A stretch of DNA of 64,000 bases from the NCBI GenBank assembly GCA_039704465.1, contig JASFAU010000004.1, positions 62,001 through 126,000 of the forward strand, given 5' to 3'. Positions 62,610-64,000 of the stretch are shown in pieces. Every line of letters begins with the position of its first letter. Positions within the stretch are counted from its first letter, which is position 1. A program made the translations under genes and the position numbers. Source of the stretch: Plasmodiophora brassicae. Its lineage: Eukaryota; Endomyxa; Phytomyxea; Plasmodiophorida; Plasmodiophoridae. The notes below the pieces were generated by a model. It saw nothing but the letters and a program-made list of their open reading frames with translations. It ran no database searches and had not been told where the DNA came from.

Positions 62610-64000
62610 CTAGGGCTGAGGAGACGATGAGGCCGGGACCCAGGGCGCCGGTAGGCGCTTTGCAGCAAGGGCGCCCCAGTCCATTTGACTGAACATCCGG
62701 TGCCGTCGAATGTCGTCGGCCCCGAACCGCTTCTTCGGCGATTTCTGCAGAAGACCTCGCAGCAGGCTGGCGGCCGTCGACGACACCGTTATTGGAATGT
62801 CGACCTGTGTCCTTGGATCCGCCATGCGCTTGGCGAAGTCCTCGGCGGATTCCGTCTTCGCGTCGAAGACAAACGGCGCCCTGCCGACCAGCATCTCGTA
62901 GAGCAGAACGCCGAGCGACCAGTACTCGGACGGGTACCCGTACCCACCCCCGAATTCCTCCTGGATCTCATCGCACAGCGCCTCCGGCGCCAGGCACTGC
63001 ATCGTCCCACACTTCATGGCGCATAGCGCACCCGGTGCGAGTCTGGTCGCACAGCCGAAATCCACGAGGCGGATGTACCCCTGTTAATACGTGGGCGCGT
63101 CAGTACCACGTGTTCTGCGTGCACTCGGCGCCGTGCGTAACGAACCTTCGCGTCCAGGACAATGTTCTCCGATTTGATGTCGCGGTAGATGATGGATTTC
63201 TTCGTGTGCAGGTAGTCCAGGGCGAGCACGAGCTGCCCGATGTAGAACACGGCGTCCTGCTCCGGCATGGGCGCTCGACCGCGCTCGTACATCAGCGTCC
63301 ACAGGTCCTGACCAGGCACTGAACATTCTAATCAGCGCTCCCGGTGTTGACCTGAAACGGTGCCCGTACCGTATTCCATGCCGAGAAACATGGACCGCGG
63401 GCCGCTGAACACGTATCGAAGCTCGACAATGAACGGGTGCGATACGTCCTCCATCAACGTCGCCTCCTGCAGCACCATTCGACGAAGTCGGTTCAGTCGT
63501 CCAGGGACGGCTTCGATCTCCTTCCTGTTTGGGCTGTTCGTGTCGGATGACACACATCGATGGAGGCGGACGTACAATGCAACGAAGGTGTACGTGGCCC
63601 TGTGTCTCGCAAGGTACACCTTGCCGAATGACCCACTACCAATCAGGCGAATTCTTCGGAAATCCGCCAGGGTGCAACCCAGGTCCAGCGGGTGACGACG
63701 TTGTTCCGCTGAAGGTTTAGTGGTCTGGGTTGGTGTCGCAACGGGTGCCACCTGGGGAATGGGACCCTTCGCAGGCGGCGGTGATTTCGAGGATCGCTTG
63801 CGAAGCCAGTCTTTGAGCCTAGCGCCGAGGCCGGGTTTACGAGCGGCGACGTTTCTTCGGCGTGCGTCGTCCTCCAGACGGTCGTATCCGGGTAGAATTC
63901 GTGCCTACGTTGGGTCAGCGCCGGTTCGTGATGGTGACGCGACGCCTACCATGGCGGCGGATGGCGCCAGGCGAGGATCCGTCTGTGCTCGTCGCCTCTG
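62610..64000 (-). CDS. AGC-family Ser/Thr protein kinase, PKA/PKG-like (runs off right edge)
   Basis: Exons from the C-terminus: 62610..63065, about 63123..63318, about 63369..63508, about 63577..63910, and at least one more upstream. An N-terminal basic region ('ARLKDWLRKRSSKSPPP') precedes the kinase domain. Gly loop 'IGSGSFGKVYLARH'. The ATP lysine appears only after splicing: 'FVAL|KEIEAV'. The hinge 'MEYVPGQDLWTLM' is also made across an intron. Catalytic loop 'YRDIKSENIVLD', 'VDFGCATRL' (DFG), 'CGTMQCLAPEAL' (APE), 'YWSLGVLLYEMLVGRAPF'. YRD is normal for AGC kinases. The F-helix Asp (DFWSLG in PKG) is Glu here, and the usual GTPEY is GTMQC. The tail ends soon after the catalytic domain with only a short AGC extension. 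The 5' end lies beyond the window. Confidence 0.85.

Overview
This is eukaryotic nuclear DNA from a GC-rich, gene-dense protist. Genes lie on both strands, often 150-350 bp apart, and most are cut by short GT-AG introns of about 45-65 nt. Several genes are typical of a flagellated protist (CPLANE1-like, MORN/RING). Others look like a parasite's secretome (signal-peptide zinc-finger proteins, a signal-peptide SKP1/BTB-ankyrin protein). Together these suggest a plasmodiophorid (Rhizaria, Plasmodiophora-like). That assignment is inference from gene content; no rRNA marker is present.

Left part, 1-28 kb, is mostly conserved housekeeping: the VPS13 N-terminus (minus, running off the left edge), NELF-C/D (plus, 7 exons), a small P-loop kinase, an 11.4-kb intronless HERC-type ubiquitin ligase (minus), a GTPBP1/2-type GTPase (plus), an aftiphilin-like WGDF protein (minus), a MORN-repeat/RING protein (minus) and a FANCG-like TPR protein (minus). 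An inverted-repeat element and a CENP-B/Tc5-type helix-turn-helix fragment lie at 21.9-23.3 kb.

Middle part, 28-41 kb, is an accessory island. It holds three plus-strand members of a family of predicted secreted proteins carrying C2HC-type zinc fingers, two of them in tandem-duplicated blocks. Around them are foldback sequences, GC-rich tandem repeats, a degenerate ankyrin pseudogene and a protein-kinase fragment. RMC1 (regulator of the MON1-CCZ1 Rab7 exchange factor) and a signal peptide + SKP1/BTB-like + ankyrin gene close the island.

Right part, 42-55 kb, is again conserved: a 24-exon glutamine-dependent carbamoyl-phosphate synthetase with a GC-AG intron and microexons, an intronless PPR protein with a complete plant-style DYW cytidine-deaminase domain (a predicted organellar C-to-U RNA editing factor), and a large CPLANE1-like ciliogenesis gene. 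From 55 to 62.6 kb a second accessory island holds a CDF cation transporter, a fourth full-length secreted zinc-finger gene (minus), a truncated fifth copy, a large inverted repeat, arrays of the palindrome GACCCGGGTC and decayed duplicated segments. An AGC kinase (PKA/PKG-like) runs off the right edge.

The most novel elements are the secreted C2HC zinc-finger family with its shared upstream repeats, and the DYW-type PPR editing factor. Splice junctions were placed by hand from GT-AG (or GC-AG) signals, frame continuity and remembered family alignments; nothing was run against a database.
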